This document shows positions 15,920-24,900 of a stretch of 64,000 bases of DNA, in pieces. The stretch's first letter is position 1; every line of letters starts with the position of its first letter. Under the pieces are notes generated by a model, which was not told where the DNA came from, ran no database searches, and saw nothing but the letters and a program-made list of their open reading frames with translations. Both the position numbers and the translations under genes were made by a program. This stretch comes from Collinsella tanakaei YIT 12063 (GTDB lineage Bacteria > Actinomycetota > Coriobacteriia > Coriobacteriales > Coriobacteriaceae), in contig NZ_JH126475.1 of assembly GCF_000225705.1 (NCBI RefSeq), positions 58,835 through 122,834 on the forward strand, written 5' to 3'.

Positions 15920-16312
15920 CTACTTCTGGTTCGGGCATGCCTCCGCGCGGGCACCGCGCCCCGCTATGAGCTCATCGTAATAAGCGATCTTGTGGTCGAG
16001 GCGGTCGAGGCCCTCCTGGACGCGCTCGAGCTTCTCGAGTGCGATTTCGCGCTGTTCGATGAGGATCTGCCTGCGCTCTTCATACGTGGCGTCGCCTTGA
16101 TCGAAGAGCTGCATGTACTCGATAAGCGCTTCAATGGAGACGTTCGCGCCGCGCATGCACTTAACAAAAGAGATGCGCGCGCAATCCTCGTCACTGTAGT
16201 CGCGCACGCCGCTTGCGTTGCGGTGCGCGCGGGGCAGCAGCCCTATACGTTCGTAATATCGCAGCGTATCGGCGCTGATGTCGTATTGCTCGGATACTTC
16301 CGCGATGCGCAT
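15920..16312 (-). CDS. MerR-family regulator, likely controls divergent flavodoxin
   Basis: A 130-residue MerR protein. Residues 1-70 form the winged helix (MRIAEVSEQYDISADTLRYY, then ERIGLLPRAHRNASGVRDYS), and residues ~75-115 form the antiparallel coiled coil of the dimer. It lacks the Cys pairs of metal-sensing members; the closest known style is the AdhR/NmlR group that answers to electrophiles or redox stress. ATG 16312 is the start by family alignment; the longer reading would cross the promoter. The promoter on the minus strand (16361-16391) has a 19-base spacer with a dyad, which indicates autoregulation in the MerR manner. Confidence 0.85.
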   Translation of the reverse strand: MRIAEVSEQYDISADTLRYYERIGLLPRAHRNASGVRDYSDEDCARISFVKCMRGANVSIEALIEYMQLFDQGDATYEERRQILIEQREIALEKLERVQEGLDRLDHKIAYYDELIAGRGARAEACPNQK

Positions 16313-16360
16313 GATGGCTCCGCCTTCCATGAACGTGAGGATTCTAAAGCCCCGTGCCCA

Positions 16361-16391
16361 ATCATAGGGCTTGAAGCTAACTCTAAGGCAA
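16361..16391 (-). promoter_or_regulatory. MerR-type long-spacer promoter of merR
   Basis: On the minus strand TTGCCT (16391-16386) and TATGAT (16366-16361) are exactly 19 bases apart. The spacer contains the imperfect dyad CTTAGAGTTAGCTTCAAG. A 19-base spacer with a central dyad is the hallmark of promoters that MerR proteins activate by twisting DNA. Confidence 0.7.
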
Positions 16392-16472
16392 GGGTGGACA
16401 AAGGAAAACATCGCTTTCTCCTCGTCCATTATTACGAGGAGCCAAAGAACGACGGAAATCTAAAACTGGCTC

Positions 16473-16503
16473 TTGTGCTTGAGTGCGCTCTAAGGCGTAC
16501 GCT
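16473..16503 (+). promoter_or_regulatory. MerR-type long-spacer promoter of flavodoxin gene
   Basis: TTGTGC (16473-16478) and TACGCT (16498-16503) are 19 bases apart. The spacer holds CTTGAG (16478-16483) and CTCTAAGG (16488-16495), which share ends with the dyad at the merR promoter. Both are therefore probable targets of the adjacent MerR protein. Confidence 0.6.
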
Positions 16504-16545
16504 CGCTTTGTACGCATAGCGTTTCGATACGTAAGGGAGAGAGCG

Positions 16546-17025
16546 ATGTCTGGAAAAACACTGGTAGCGTACTTCTCCGCAAGCGGTGAGACCGAGCGCG
16601 TTGCGCGCCGGCTTGCCGATGCGATCAGAGCAGACATATTCGAGATCGCGCCCAGGGAGGCGTATACCGCCGCCGACCTCGATTGGACCGACCCCTCGAG
16701 CAGGAGCACGCGCGAGTGCAAGGACCCTGCGTGCAGGCCCGCCTTGAAGTCGATGCTGGAAGGGGTTGGGGCATACGAGACCGTGCTCATAGGTTTCCCC
16801 ATCTGGTGGTATACCGCTCCAAACATCATCAAGACGTTTTTGGAGGCGGGGAACTTCTCGTCCGCGCGAATCGCCCTGTTCGCTACATCGGGCGGAAGCG
16901 GCATGGGCAAGACCATGAGCGACCTTAAGCCCAGCGCTCCCCAGGCCGAGTGGCTTGACGCTCGCAGGTTCTCAAGCGGTGCGAGCGCGCGAGACTTGGC
17001 AGCGTGGGCGGATACGCTGGCATAG
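16546..17025 (+). CDS. flavodoxin
   Basis: A 159-residue flavodoxin-like FMN protein. The N-terminal FMN phosphate loop is TLVAYFSASGETERVARRLA, and the later FPIWWYTAPNIIKTFLE and ALFATSGGSGMGKT segments are the isoalloxazine-binding regions seen in Flavodoxin_4-type proteins. It would carry electrons or act as an NADPH-dependent quinone reductase in the cytoplasm. AAGGGAGAGAG precedes the ATG. It lies divergent from merR and carries a MerR-type promoter, so induction by quinones, aldehydes or disulfide stress is a reasonable inference. Confidence 0.85.
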   Translation: MSGKTLVAYFSASGETERVARRLADAIRADIFEIAPREAYTAADLDWTDPSSRSTRECKDPACRPALKSMLEGVGAYETVLIGFPIWWYTAPNIIKTFLEAGNFSSARIALFATSGGSGMGKTMSDLKPSAPQAEWLDARRFSSGASARDLAAWADTLA

Positions 17026-17053
17026 GGCATATGGGCACGGGATGAGTTATAAG

Positions 17054-17095
17054 AAGGACGCCTCTGGTCGGTTGGTGACCAGAGGCGTCCTTTAT
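17054..17095 (+). terminator. strong intrinsic terminator after flavodoxin gene
   Basis: AGGACGCCTCTGGTC (17055-17069) pairs perfectly with GACCAGAGGCGTCCT (17077-17091), followed by TTATT. Confidence 0.9.
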
Positions 17096-17133
17096 TGCTC
17101 GATTGGCTCGAAGCCAAGATTGGGTGCAGTCAA

Positions 17134-17163
17134 TTTGCAACGAGTGGAGGGGGCACACGTATA
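17134..17163 (+). promoter_or_regulatory. ECF-type promoter, copy 2 (sigma operon)
   Basis: TTTGCAACGA (17134-17143) and CGTATA (17158-17163), with 15 bases between GCAACG and CGTATA. It lies 45 bases upstream of an ECF sigma gene and matches the orphan copy at 15024, so it is probably recognised by that sigma factor. Confidence 0.6.
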
Positions 17164-17207
17164 GTCTCATAGCAAGGGACCGCGATGCCGTGCGAGGGGG
17201 TGGTCGA

Positions 17208-17774
17208 ATGGCGGGCAGGGATACTGCGCTGGTGCGCAAGGTCGTTCGGACCGGATCGCGCCGATGCGTGGACAAGTTGATCCGCAGGCACTATGACGAC
17301 ATCTACCGGTTTGTCGCCCATCAGATGCGAGATAAGGACGGGGCGCTCGACGTGACGCAGGACGTCTTCGTGGCGGCGATGCGCGCGCTCCCATCCTTCG
17401 ACGAGCGGCGCGCCTCGTTTCGAACGTGGCTCTACCGTATCGCCGCCAACAAGGTCATCGATTGGTATCGCGCGCGGTCGCGCTTCGCGCCGCTTTCCCT
17501 CGATGGGATAGAGATCGATCCCACGGATATGCGTGATGAATACGAGGAGCTTGCCGATCGCTCTTGGAGCGAGGACAGGGCGCGGCGGGCGATGGGGCTC
17601 TTGTTGGGGCTTGAGCCCAGAGTGCAGGCGGTGGTGCGCTTGCGGGTGTTCGCCGGGAGCAGCTTCGCCGAGATCGCTCAGGCGACCCAGCAAGGCGAAG
17701 CAGCCGCCAAGGCCCAGTACTACCGGGCGGTCAAGGCGATGAGGGCATGCATTGAGCGGGAGGAGCGACTATGA
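17208..17774 (+). CDS. ECF RNA polymerase sigma factor
   Basis: A 188-residue ECF sigma factor. Region 2 is YDDIYRFVAHQMRDKDGALD followed by VTQDVFVAAMRALPSFDERR and FRTWLYRIAANKVIDWYR; region 4 is LEPRVQAVVRLRVFAGSSFAEIAQATQQG. ATG 17208 is preceded by GAGGGGG at a good distance. Its stop overlaps the next gene by four bases. It heads a five-gene operon with a membrane protein, an ABC ATPase and two large membrane proteins, and has an ECF-type promoter of its own, so it most likely activates this transporter operon in response to an envelope signal such as an antimicrobial compound. Confidence 0.85.
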   Translation: MAGRDTALVRKVVRTGSRRCVDKLIRRHYDDIYRFVAHQMRDKDGALDVTQDVFVAAMRALPSFDERRASFRTWLYRIAANKVIDWYRARSRFAPLSLDGIEIDPTDMRDEYEELADRSWSEDRARRAMGLLLGLEPRVQAVVRLRVFAGSSFAEIAQATQQGEAAAKAQYYRAVKAMRACIEREERL

Positions 17775-18535
17775 GCAAGGCGGATTGGCGCGAAGGGCTG
17801 AGCGGCGAGGAGCGTGATCGCGCCATCGAATCGATTCTTGACGACGCACTGCCTGCATGCGAAGCGCCGCGCGCCCGCATGCGGGGCAATTTCGCCGCCC
17901 TGTCTTTGCGCGCGCTGTTCTTTGGAATCGAGGACTGTGCGATTCTGGCGGGAATTATCACCCTTGCCGGCGCGGCCCCTTTGGCGTTCATGGCAGAACC
18001 CGGGGATGCTGCGCTTGCGGTCTTTATGCTGGCTCCGCTGTTCTTCGCGGCGCTTCAGGGACTTGTTGCGTGGAAGGACCGCGAGAGCGGAACAATCGCC
18101 TGGCGCGCGGCGTGTCGCATGACGGTTCTCGAGTTCCATGCGGCCCGCATGCTGGTGTTTGGGGCGATAGCGATTCTGCTCACCGTGCCGCTTGCCGTTG
18201 CGGCCTGGATTGCAAGCGAGCGCATGGTCTCGTTTTGGTGGATGTTGTCCCTTGCCGCGGCGAGCCTCGCGACTTTCGGCGCCCTCTCGCTTCTGATCTT
18301 CCGGCTTAGCGTGGCTGGGCGAATGTACGGGGCAGCTCAGGCGGTTGTCATCTCGCTGATGCCGATTGTCACCTGGGCGTTTGCGGGCATGCTGCTGGCA
18401 ATGCTCCCTGCAGCCGCCGCGGCGCTGCTCGCCGTTCCCGCGGTGGTGTTCGTCGCGGTCGCAGCGGCCGCGACGATCCTATTTGTCCGTCTTATTGCTG
18501 ATGTCTGCACGATGCCGTTCGCAGAATACGCGTAG
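17771..18535 (+). CDS. six-helix membrane protein of the sigma/ABC operon
   Basis: A 254-residue protein with a hydrophilic N-terminal region of about 50 residues and about six hydrophobic helices after it (starting near EDCAILAGIITLAGAAPLAF). The start overlaps the sigma gene stop (ATGA), which suggests fixed stoichiometry. The cytoplasmic N terminus could act as an anti-sigma domain, but no known motif is seen. Similar proteins follow ECF sigma genes before ABC-2 type transporters in Firmicutes and Coriobacteria. Function is therefore inferred from position only. Confidence 0.6.
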   Translation: MSKADWREGLSGEERDRAIESILDDALPACEAPRARMRGNFAALSLRALFFGIEDCAILAGIITLAGAAPLAFMAEPGDAALAVFMLAPLFFAALQGLVAWKDRESGTIAWRAACRMTVLEFHAARMLVFGAIAILLTVPLAVAAWIASERMVSFWWMLSLAAASLATFGALSLLIFRLSVAGRMYGAAQAVVISLMPIVTWAFAGMLLAMLPAAAAALLAVPAVVFVAVAAAATILFVRLIADVCTMPFAEYA

Positions 18536-18547
18536 GGGAGATGCACT

Positions 18548-19396
18548 ATGCTCACCGTCGAACATGTGACCAAACGATTCAAGCACAACGCCGTGATCGA
18601 GGATGCGACGCTTGCGTTTTCCACGGGCGTAACCGGCCTGATAGCGCCAAACGGAGCGGGTAAATCGACGCTTCTGAAGATGCTCGCCACGCTCACCTTT
18701 CCAACCGAGGGAAGAATCTGCTGGAACGGCGAGGATATCCATGCGATGGGGGAGCGCTACCGTGCCGTGCTGGGCTACCTGCCCCAGCAGTTCGGATATT
18801 ATCCCAGCTATACGCCTCGGGCGTTCCTGCGCTACGTGGGCGCCCTGCAACGCATGGGCAAGCGCGACATCGCGCGCGGGACCGACGAGCTGCTCGAGCT
18901 GGTAGGGTTGGGCGATGCGGCAGACCGTCGCATGCGCGAGTTCTCTGGTGGCATGATCCAACGTATCGGCATCGCGACCGCGCTCCTTGCCGATCCCCAG
19001 ATCCTCATTCTTGATGAGCCCACCGCGGGGCTCGACCCGCGCGAACGCGTGCGCTTTCGCAACATCATCCATGGGCTCGCGCAAGAGCGCACGGTGGTCC
19101 TGTCGACGCATATCGTGTCGGACATCGAGGCTATTGCCGGCCAGATCGTATTCATCCAAGGCGGCCACGTGCAAGCGTATCCGGGTAGCGCGGAGCTCTG
19201 CGCCGAGCTTGCTGGGATGATATTCGAGATGCCGGTTCATGCGGAGCTTCCAAGTGCCTGCCAGGTGTTGGGAGAGCGGGAGAGGGATGGGCGCACGGTG
19301 CTTCGCTTGTATGCCAAACAGAAGCCCGAGGGCGCGTGCGTTGTTTCCCCTACCTTGGAGGATGCGTTTCTGGTGCGGTATCGCGAGGGGCGGTGA
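18548..19396 (+). CDS. ABC transporter ATP-binding protein
   Basis: A 282-residue ATPase of the ABC-2 type (drug/lantibiotic or Na+ exporter style). Walker A is GLIAPNGAGKST, the Q-loop region is LGYLPQQFGYYPSYTPRAFL, the signature is FSGGMIQRIGIATALLADP and Walker B is ILILDEPTAGLDP with the switch His in STHIVSD. A GGGGAG site precedes the ATG. It would energise the two membrane proteins encoded directly downstream. The C-terminal ~70 residues are an accessory domain of the kind seen in such exporters. Confidence 0.88.
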   Translation: MLTVEHVTKRFKHNAVIEDATLAFSTGVTGLIAPNGAGKSTLLKMLATLTFPTEGRICWNGEDIHAMGERYRAVLGYLPQQFGYYPSYTPRAFLRYVGALQRMGKRDIARGTDELLELVGLGDAADRRMREFSGGMIQRIGIATALLADPQILILDEPTAGLDPRERVRFRNIIHGLAQERTVVLSTHIVSDIEAIAGQIVFIQGGHVQAYPGSAELCAELAGMIFEMPVHAELPSACQVLGERERDGRTVLRLYAKQKPEGACVVSPTLEDAFLVRYREGR

Positions 19397-19401
19397 GGAG
19401 A

Positions 19402-20589
19402 ATGACGGCGCTGAGCGCGGCGGTATCGCGCTCGCTTGGGTTGTCGCTGCTTGCGGAGGAGCTGCGCCGGATCGTTCGCATGCCCCTGCTTATCGCGTTG
19501 CCGTTCGTCTTCCTCGTCTTGAACGGTGCGCTCATCTTTGGCAACTCGTGGCTGTTTGCCCATATGGCGGAAATCGCTTCGGTCGCCCAGCGGGCAGGGG
19601 TTCGCATGGACGATGGGTTTCTGGATGCGGTGGAGGCGCGTCCAGCAAGCAGCGTTCGCGACCAGCTCGCATGGTCCGTGTCCCACGCCCAGGGCATACT
19701 CGCTGGTTTTGGTGCGGACGAATATGGTGCTGCTGCGGTGGGCGATATGGATGCGTCGTTGACGTCGCATCTGGTGGCTTCGAAATATGCGGTGTGGGAG
19801 AGTCGAGTCGATGCGGTGCGGGCGTCGGGGCGGGAATGGGATGTATACGGTGCCACCTACACGTTCGACCTGCACCAATTCTTATTCGGGACGCTCGTGC
19901 CCGTGGTGATCGTGGAGGCTTTTGCTGCGGGCGCCGCCGCGTTGCTCGCCCTGTGCGAGTTGGACGAGCGAACGGGGGCGCGCTCGATCGTGCTGTCGAG
20001 TCCCGTTGGGCGCGGCGTCGTTGCAACAAGGCTTGCCGCATCCTTGATATGGTCGTTGATGATGTACGCAGCGCTCGCGGCGCTGACCTTCGGAGCGGTT
20101 GCCGTGCTGTCCGAATGGGGAATCGGTCCCGCGTGGGAGAGCAGCGTTTCGAGCTTGTTCAACGTCGTGGTGGACGGAGGCTCTGCGCGGCCGTTCGTGA
20201 CGTGGTTCGATTGCTCGATCGGCTCATACCTTGTGTGGTCGCTCCTGCTGGGATCGGGTTTCGTGGTGCTGCTGTGCCTCACGCTCCAAGCGGTCCTGCT
20301 GGCAACCGGTTATAGCGCGGTCCGTGCCGCAGTAACGGCTTGCGTGCTCTTGATCGCGCCGCTGGGGGCGCAGGCGGTATGCGCACTCAACGGATGGCAC
20401 ACCGCCCGTGCGCTCATGCACGTCTTTCCGGCGCCCCTGCTTTCCGTGAGCGGCCAGTGGTTTACCGACTTGGGGCTTCGTTCGTTCATTCCATTCCAAG
20501 AAGTTGCAGCTGTGATCTGCGGCATCGCCGTCCTGTGGTGCATGCATCCGGTGCTGCGGCGCATGTGGTTCGATAAGGATGTGGCATAG
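19402..20589 (+). CDS. ABC-2-type membrane protein 1 of the sigma operon
   Basis: A 395-residue protein with one N-terminal helix (LLIALPFVFLVLNGALIFGN), an outer domain of ~110 residues and five or more helices in the C-terminal half, the layout of ABC-2 permeases that carry a large loop after helix 1. GAGGAGA lies directly before the ATG, five bases after the ATPase gene. No transport substrate is evident. The following gene starts immediately after this stop codon and has a similar layout, so the two probably form a heterodimeric channel. Confidence 0.65.
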   Translation: MTALSAAVSRSLGLSLLAEELRRIVRMPLLIALPFVFLVLNGALIFGNSWLFAHMAEIASVAQRAGVRMDDGFLDAVEARPASSVRDQLAWSVSHAQGILAGFGADEYGAAAVGDMDASLTSHLVASKYAVWESRVDAVRASGREWDVYGATYTFDLHQFLFGTLVPVVIVEAFAAGAAALLALCELDERTGARSIVLSSPVGRGVVATRLAASLIWSLMMYAALAALTFGAVAVLSEWGIGPAWESSVSSLFNVVVDGGSARPFVTWFDCSIGSYLVWSLLLGSGFVVLLCLTLQAVLLATGYSAVRAAVTACVLLIAPLGAQAVCALNGWHTARALMHVFPAPLLSVSGQWFTDLGLRSFIPFQEVAAVICGIAVLWCMHPVLRRMWFDKDVA

Positions 20590-21744
20590 ATGAGTCTGTT
20601 TGCGCAGGAGCTGAATAGGATATGGCGCCCCGGCATCTTTGCGGCGCTGCTGGTGTCCGGCTTTGCCTTTTGGCTTCTTGTCGGACAGGGACCGGGGATA
20701 GCCGTCTTTCCCAACGGGAGTCAGGCGACCTTTCATTTCGAGCTTGCCCAGGAGTGGGCGGATAGGTTCGGAGCCTCGATCGATGACGCCGAGATGCGTG
20801 AGGTCCGCACCGAAGCGCGCGATGCGGAGGCGGCGTTCGAGTCTGATTTGGCGACGCTTGGCGGGGCTGTCGAGCGCGACCTTCGCACGCGGGCGGACTT
20901 CGATGCCTTTTCGAGCGAGGTACTCGATCGCGAACATGAGGTGCAGCAGGCGGGGAGCGAGCCCGATGATGCGCTCAAGGGGGATATCGCGTTGTGCGAG
21001 CGGATCCTTGCCTTGCCTTCTCATGAGCGGGCGTATGAGATGGACCTTTGGCTTCAAGCTTTAGAGGGAGAAGGATACGCACGCGGCTACCTCTCGCACA
21101 TGTGGTTGCAGGATATCGAGACGTATCTCAACCGTCTCTCTATGTGGCTTGTAGCTGCACCCATGTTTGTGATGGCTCCTGCCGCGGCGAGCGACCGGCT
21201 GCATCGCATGCGGGCGGTCCAGTGGTCCTCGCGCATCGGTCGCAAGGTGTTCGGCGCGCAGCTGGTGGCTGCGGTGCTGTCGGCGTTGCTCGTTCTCGCT
21301 GCGAGCGTGCTGGCCTGGGCGGTTCCCCTTGCCGGTACTGGGATTGGTGCCCTGATGGACTGCGTTGTCACGGGTCCGTTGAGCGGCTATGCCTGCGGCT
21401 GGGACGTGACGCTGGGGGCTTATGTAGCTGCTCGCGTCACGCTGATGGCGAGCCTGGGTCTTGCTGCAGGTATCTTGGCGTTCGTGCTTGCCCGGATGAG
21501 TGCGGGCTATGTTGGCATGCTCTTGCGCGTCGTGCCCGTGTTCGCGGGTCTTGGGTGGCTGCTTGCGCCCGTGCTGTTTGACCACGCGCTGTGCGAGCGG
21601 TCGGTGCCGGGGAGCGCCAATCCCTTCTCAACAGGCTGGCTGCCGGTGGGCGGGGAGGTGACGGTCGTCGTGGCGATCGTGCTGGTTGCTATTGTGAGCT
21701 GCGCGTCCTCCTGCATACGTGAGCTTCGGTGCGATGTGAGGTAG
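20590..21744 (+). CDS. ABC-2-type membrane protein 2 of the sigma operon
   Basis: A 384-residue protein with the same architecture as its upstream neighbour: helix near residues 16-40, an outer region of ~140 residues rich in Asp/Glu/Ala with likely coiled coil, then about five helices. Start and preceding stop are adjacent (TAGATG), which implies coupled translation. It completes a sigma-membrane protein-ATPase-permease-permease operon. Low similarity to well-known permeases means the ABC role is inferred mainly from operon position and topology. Confidence 0.6.
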   Translation: MSLFAQELNRIWRPGIFAALLVSGFAFWLLVGQGPGIAVFPNGSQATFHFELAQEWADRFGASIDDAEMREVRTEARDAEAAFESDLATLGGAVERDLRTRADFDAFSSEVLDREHEVQQAGSEPDDALKGDIALCERILALPSHERAYEMDLWLQALEGEGYARGYLSHMWLQDIETYLNRLSMWLVAAPMFVMAPAAASDRLHRMRAVQWSSRIGRKVFGAQLVAAVLSALLVLAASVLAWAVPLAGTGIGALMDCVVTGPLSGYACGWDVTLGAYVAARVTLMASLGLAAGILAFVLARMSAGYVGMLLRVVPVFAGLGWLLAPVLFDHALCERSVPGSANPFSTGWLPVGGEVTVVVAIVLVAIVSCASSCIRELRCDVR

Positions 21745-21753
21745 ATGTGCATA

Positions 21754-21802
21754 CGCCCCGCCTCAAAAAGGGGACAGGCACTTTTTTGAGGTTTGGGGGC
21801 GG
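21754..21802. repeat. REP-like hairpin with GGGGACAGGCAC core
   Basis: CGCCCC...GGGGGCG outer arms and CCTCAAAAAG (21761-21770) with CTTTTTTGAGG (21781-21791) inner arms enclose GGGACAGGCA. Hairpins with a GTGCCTGTCCCC core recur as REP elements in many bacterial genomes; only one copy is seen in this window. Confidence 0.4.
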
Positions 21803-21827
21803 GCGCTCTTTGAGGCCGGAGAAAAGA

Positions 21828-21860
21828 GGCCGCCGCCTGGATGCGTTCCAGGCGGCGGCC
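21828..21860 (-). terminator. purL: intrinsic terminator of purL
   Basis: GGCCGCCGCCTGGA (21828-21841) pairs perfectly with TCCAGGCGGCGGCC (21847-21860). On the minus strand it is followed by TCTTTTCT, as expected for termination downstream of purL. Confidence 0.85.
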
Positions 21861-21912
21861 CTCATGCCGCTGGGCGGGGTGGGACAAAATGCCCCGTCCC
21901 AAAATGAGTCAC

Positions 21913-24900
21913 TTACGAGAAGTAGGCGACGCCGCTCTCGAACAGGGGCATGAACTTCTCGCCGGGGACGTTCTTGTACAGGTCGTCACCGCGACGCTCC
22001 ACGTGGCCCATCTTGCCGAAGACGCGGCCGTCGGGGGAGGTGATGCCCTCGATGCAGGCGACGGAGCCGTTGGGGTTGACGTCGAGGTCCATGGACGGCA
22101 TGCCCGCCACGTCGACGTACTGCGTGGCGATCTGGCCGCCGGCGCGCAGCTGGGACAGAACGTCGTCGTTGGCGACGAAGCGGCCCTCGCCGTGGGAGAT
22201 GGCCACGGTGTAGAGCTCTTCCGGGTCGCACTGGGTGAGCCATGGCGACAGGTCGCTGCAGATGCGGGTGCGGACCAGACGGCTCTGGTGACGGCCGATC
22301 TGGTTGAAGGTCAGCGTGGGCGCGTCTGCGGTGGCGTCGACGATGTCGCCGTAGGGCACCAGGCCCAGCTTGATGAGCGCCTGGAAGCCGTTGCAGATGC
22401 CCAGCATAAGGCCGTCGCGGGCCTGCAGCAGGTCGCGTACCGCCTCGGTGACCTCGGGTGCGCGGAAGAACGCGGTGATGAACTTGGCGGAGCCGTCGGG
22501 CTCGTCGCCACCGGAGAAGCCGCCCGGGATCATGACGATCTGGGATTCGCGGATGCGGCGCGCCAGCTCACGGGTGGATTCGGCGACGTTCTCGGGCGTG
22601 AGGTTGTTGATGACGAAGATATCGGCCTCGGCGCCGGCTGCGGTAAAGGCGCGCGCGGAGTCGTGCTCGCAGTTGTTGCCGGGGAAGACGGGGATGATCA
22701 CGCGGGGTTTGGCGATCTTGAGGCCGCCGTAGGTCACGCGGATGCGGCCCTCCTCTTCGCAGGAGTAGGACTCGGTTGCGACGGTTTCGAGCTTCTCGTC
22801 GGCGGCGCTGCGATAGGGGAACACGCCCTCGATACCGCTTTCCCAGGCTTCCTGCAGGTCTTCCATGTCGAGCGTCTCGCCGTAGGCGGTGAACTCGTAT
22901 GCCTGCGTGGTGCAGCCAAGCTCGATGACCTCGACGCCCCCGGCTGCGGGCAGCTCGGTGCCCTCGGCGAGCTCCACGACGAAGCAGCCGTAGGAGTGGT
23001 CGAACAGGTCGCGGCCCTCGGCCTCGTAATAGGCGTCGGAGAGCTGGAAGCCCAGCTTGTTGCCAAGGCAGGCCTTGAAGAGGATCTCGGCCAGGCCGCC
23101 GAAGCCGGCGGTGGAGACGGAAAGCGCCTTGCCTTCGCGGACGAGGCCCTCGACCGCGTCGAACGCGGCGAGCAGGGAGTCGGTCTGCGGCAGCAGGTCG
23201 TCCTCGCGATAGGCGGGCTGGATCAGCGCGACGCGGCTGCCCGCGACCTTGAACTCGGGGGAGACCACGTTGGCGAGCTTATCGACGGCGACGGCGAAGG
23301 AGACCAGGGTGGGCGGAACGTCGAGGTCCTCGAAGGAGCCGGACATGGAATCCTTGCCGCCGATGGCGCCGACACCCAGGTCGACCTGGGCCATCAGCGC
23401 GCCCAGGACGGCTGCCATGGGCTTGCCCCAGCGCTCGGGCACGTCGCGCAGGCGCTCGAAGTACTCCTGGAAGGAGAGGTAGGCCGATCTGTGGTCAAAG
23501 CCGGTCGCGACCAGGCGGGCGATGCTCTCGACAACGGAGAGGTAGGCGCCGCGGAACTGGTCGGCCTCCATGATATAGGGGTTGAAGCCCCAGGCCATGC
23601 CGGAGACCGTGGTGGTCTCGCCGTCGACCGGGAACTTGGCGACCATGGCCTGGGCGGGGGTGAGCTGGCGGGTGCCGCCGAAGGGCATGAGCACGGTCGC
23701 GGCGCCGATGGTGGAGTCGAAGCGCTCGGAGAGGCCCTTGTTGGAGCAGACGTTGAGGTCGCTCACCAGGGTGCGCATGGCCTTCTCGAAGGACTCGACC
23801 TCCTCGGCGCCGGGCACCATGGGGACGGTGCTCTCGTAGACGTTGTCGAGGCTGCCGAACTCTTCGAGCGCGGCGTGGGCGAGCTCGCTTTCGGGGTCGA
23901 TGGGGGCGATGCCCTGGCCGGGAACGTGGACGTCTTGGAACTTGGGCGCGCCGTTGGAGTTGAGGAACTCGCGGGAGAGGTCGACGATGGCGTTGCCCTG
24001 CCATGCCATGCGGACGCGGGGCTCGCAGGTGACCTCGGCGATGACGGTCGCCTCGAGGTTCTCCTCGGCGGCGTAGCCCATGAACTCGTCCACGTCTGCC
24101 TCTGCGACGGCTACGGCCATGCGCTCCTGGGACTCGGAGATCGCGAGCTCGGTGCCGTCCAGGCCGTCGTACTTTTTGGTGACCATGTCGAGGTCGATGT
24201 AGAGGCCGTCTGCCAGCTCGCCCACGGCGACGGACACGCCGCCCGCGCCAAAGTCGTTGCAGCGCTTGATGAGGCGGCAGGCGTCGCCGCGGCGGAACAG
24301 GCGCTGCAGCTTGCGCTCCATGGGGGCGTTGCCCTTCTGGACCTCGGCGCCGTCCTTCTCGATGGACTCGACGTTATGGGCCTTGGAAGAGCCGGTGGCG
24401 CCGCCGATGCCGTCGCGGCCGGTGCGTCCGCCCAGCAGGATGATCTTGTCGCCGGGCGCGGGGCACTCGCGGCGGACGTGGCTTGCGGGGGTTGCGCCCA
24501 CCACGGCGCCGACCTCCATGCGCTTGGCCATGTAGCCGGGGTGATAGAGCTCGGAGACCTGGCCGGTTGCAAGGCCGATCTGGTTGCCGTAGGAGGAGTA
24601 GCCGGCAGCGGCGGTGGTGACCAGCTTGCGCTGCGGCAGCTTGCCGGCGATGGTGGCGGAGACGGGGACGGTGGGGTCCGCGGCGCCGGTGACGCGCATG
24701 GCCTGGTACACGTAGGAGCGTCCCGAAAGCGGGTCGCGGATGGCGCCGCCCACGCAGGTCGCCGCGCCGCCGAACGGCTCGATCTCGGTGGGGTGGTTGT
24801 GGGTCTCGTTCTTGAAGAGGAACAGCCAATCCTGGCCCTCGCCGTCAACGTCCACGGTCACCTTGACGGTGCAGGCGTTGATCTCCTCGGACTCGTCCAG

